From contig JAFROA010000062.1 of the NCBI GenBank assembly GCA_017429885.1, positions 1 through 6,230 on the forward strand: 6,230 nt of DNA, given 5' to 3'. The notes below the pieces were generated by a model. It had not been told where the DNA came from. It saw only the letters and a list, made by a program, of their open reading frames with translations, and searched no databases. This document shows, one piece after another, positions 5,700 to 6,230 of this stretch; position 1 is the stretch's first letter; every line of letters begins with the position of its first letter. This DNA is from Bacteroidales bacterium. GTDB taxonomy: Bacteria > Bacteroidota > Bacteroidia > Bacteroidales > UBA932. The position numbers were made by a program, and so were the translations under genes.

Positions 5700-6230
5700 T
5701 CACTTCTCCTCCTTCGGGGCGAGGGCGCACCATACGATGGCGCTGAGAGCTCCACCCACGAGAGGGGCCACGATGAAGACCCAGAGATCCTTCAGAGCCT
5801 GACCTCCAGCGAAGAGGGCGGGTCCGATTGAACGGGCGGGGTTGACGGAGGTACCGGTCAGGTTGATGCACACGAGGTGGATCAGCACGAGGGAAAGACC
5901 GATAGCGAGTCCAGCGAAGTTGCCGGCTCCAACCTTGCCGTCAGTGGTACCGAGGACCACGAGGACGAACAGGAAGGTAGCGACTACCTCAACGAGGAAC
6001 GCACCACCGACTCCACCGGCTCCGGCGACACCGTTGCAGCCAAGTCCAGCGGGATTGGCACCGGCGAAAGCGGCAGAAGGGGTCATGACCTTAGCGAAAA
6101 GGAGAAGGAGAGCTCCAGCGACGACGGCACCCACAATCTGTCCGCACCAGTAGCCGCAGGCGTCCTTCCAGCTCATACGGCCGGAGAGGGCGACACCAAG
6201 GGTTATGGCTGGATTGATGTGGCAACCAGA
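5700..6230 (-). CDS. aqpZ: Aquaporin, MIP family (AqpZ-type), N-terminus outside window
   Basis: Water channel of the inner membrane. The frame is open to the right edge; 176 residues are present and roughly 55-60 are missing. The first half-helix motif is seen at the edge as SGCHINPAITLG (Asn6-Pro7-Ala8 of the fragment) and the second as TSVNPARS (Asn130-Pro131-Ala132). The selectivity-filter residues His118, Thr127 and Arg133 have the same spacing as His174, Thr183 and Arg189 of E. coli AqpZ, which argues for a water-selective channel rather than a glycerol facilitator; the filter Phe is in the missing part. A Gly/Ala-rich loop, GLGCNGVAGAGGVGGAF, replaces the longer AqpZ loop. In the visible part every Lys codon is AAG and both Arg codons are CGT, unlike the mixed use in neighbouring genes, which suggests high expression. 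It ends with KEEK and TGA, then a strong terminator. Confidence 0.93.
   Translation of the reverse strand, partial: SGCHINPAITLGVALSGRMSWKDACGYWCGQIVGAVVAGALLLLFAKVMTPSAAFAGANPAGLGCNGVAGAGGVGGAFLVEVVATFLFVLVVLGTTDGKVGAGNFAGLAIGLSLVLIHLVCINLTGTSVNPARSIGPALFAGGQALKDLWVFIVAPLVGGALSAIVWCALAPKEEK

Noticed and set aside
5842..6153. Open frame opposite the aquaporin gene
   Set aside because: Antisense shadow; its Pro/Thr/Ala/Arg-rich translation simply mirrors the Gly/Ala-rich codons of the aquaporin.

Overview
The window comes from a Bacteroidota genome, most likely of the order Bacteroidales. The evidence is a cysteate synthase of the type used for sulfonolipids, a secreted family 2 glycosidase beside a rhomboid protease, the near absence of Shine-Dalgarno sequences, and a TAnnTTTG-type promoter box. 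The genes have moderate GC. A roughly 360-bp intergenic block reaches about 67% GC by hand count. No tRNA, rRNA, CRISPR array, transposase or phage gene is visible.

Layout from left to right. (1) The 3' end of a cysteate synthase gene (+), cut by the left edge, ends at 506. (2) An intergenic stretch of about 410 bp follows (507-917). It is GC-rich, full of inverted and direct short repeats, and its C/G strand bias flips in the middle. (3) A tightly spaced + strand pair follows: a secreted glycoside hydrolase family 2 enzyme of the endo-beta-mannosidase/exo-beta-glucosaminidase type (918-3578), then 4 bp later a complete six-helix rhomboid protease (3583-4200). (4) A Na+/alanine-type (AGCS) symporter (5599-4211, -) converges on the rhomboid with only 10 bp between stop codons. 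(5) An aquaporin (AqpZ-type, -), cut by the right edge, ends at 5700. A clear Rho-independent terminator follows it, then the symporter promoter region.

The genes do not form one pathway. The glycosidase and rhomboid probably share a transcript. The symporter and aquaporin point the same way but are separated by the terminator and a separate promoter. Together they are ordinary envelope functions: sulfonolipid precursor synthesis, periplasmic glycan breakdown, intramembrane proteolysis, amino-acid uptake and water flux.

The only part that genes do not explain is the structured intergenic block at about 534-890. It looks like a dispersed intergenic repeat or a structured RNA. Genome-wide copy number and covariation would decide between these. 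I see no firm evidence of a new defence or mobile system here.
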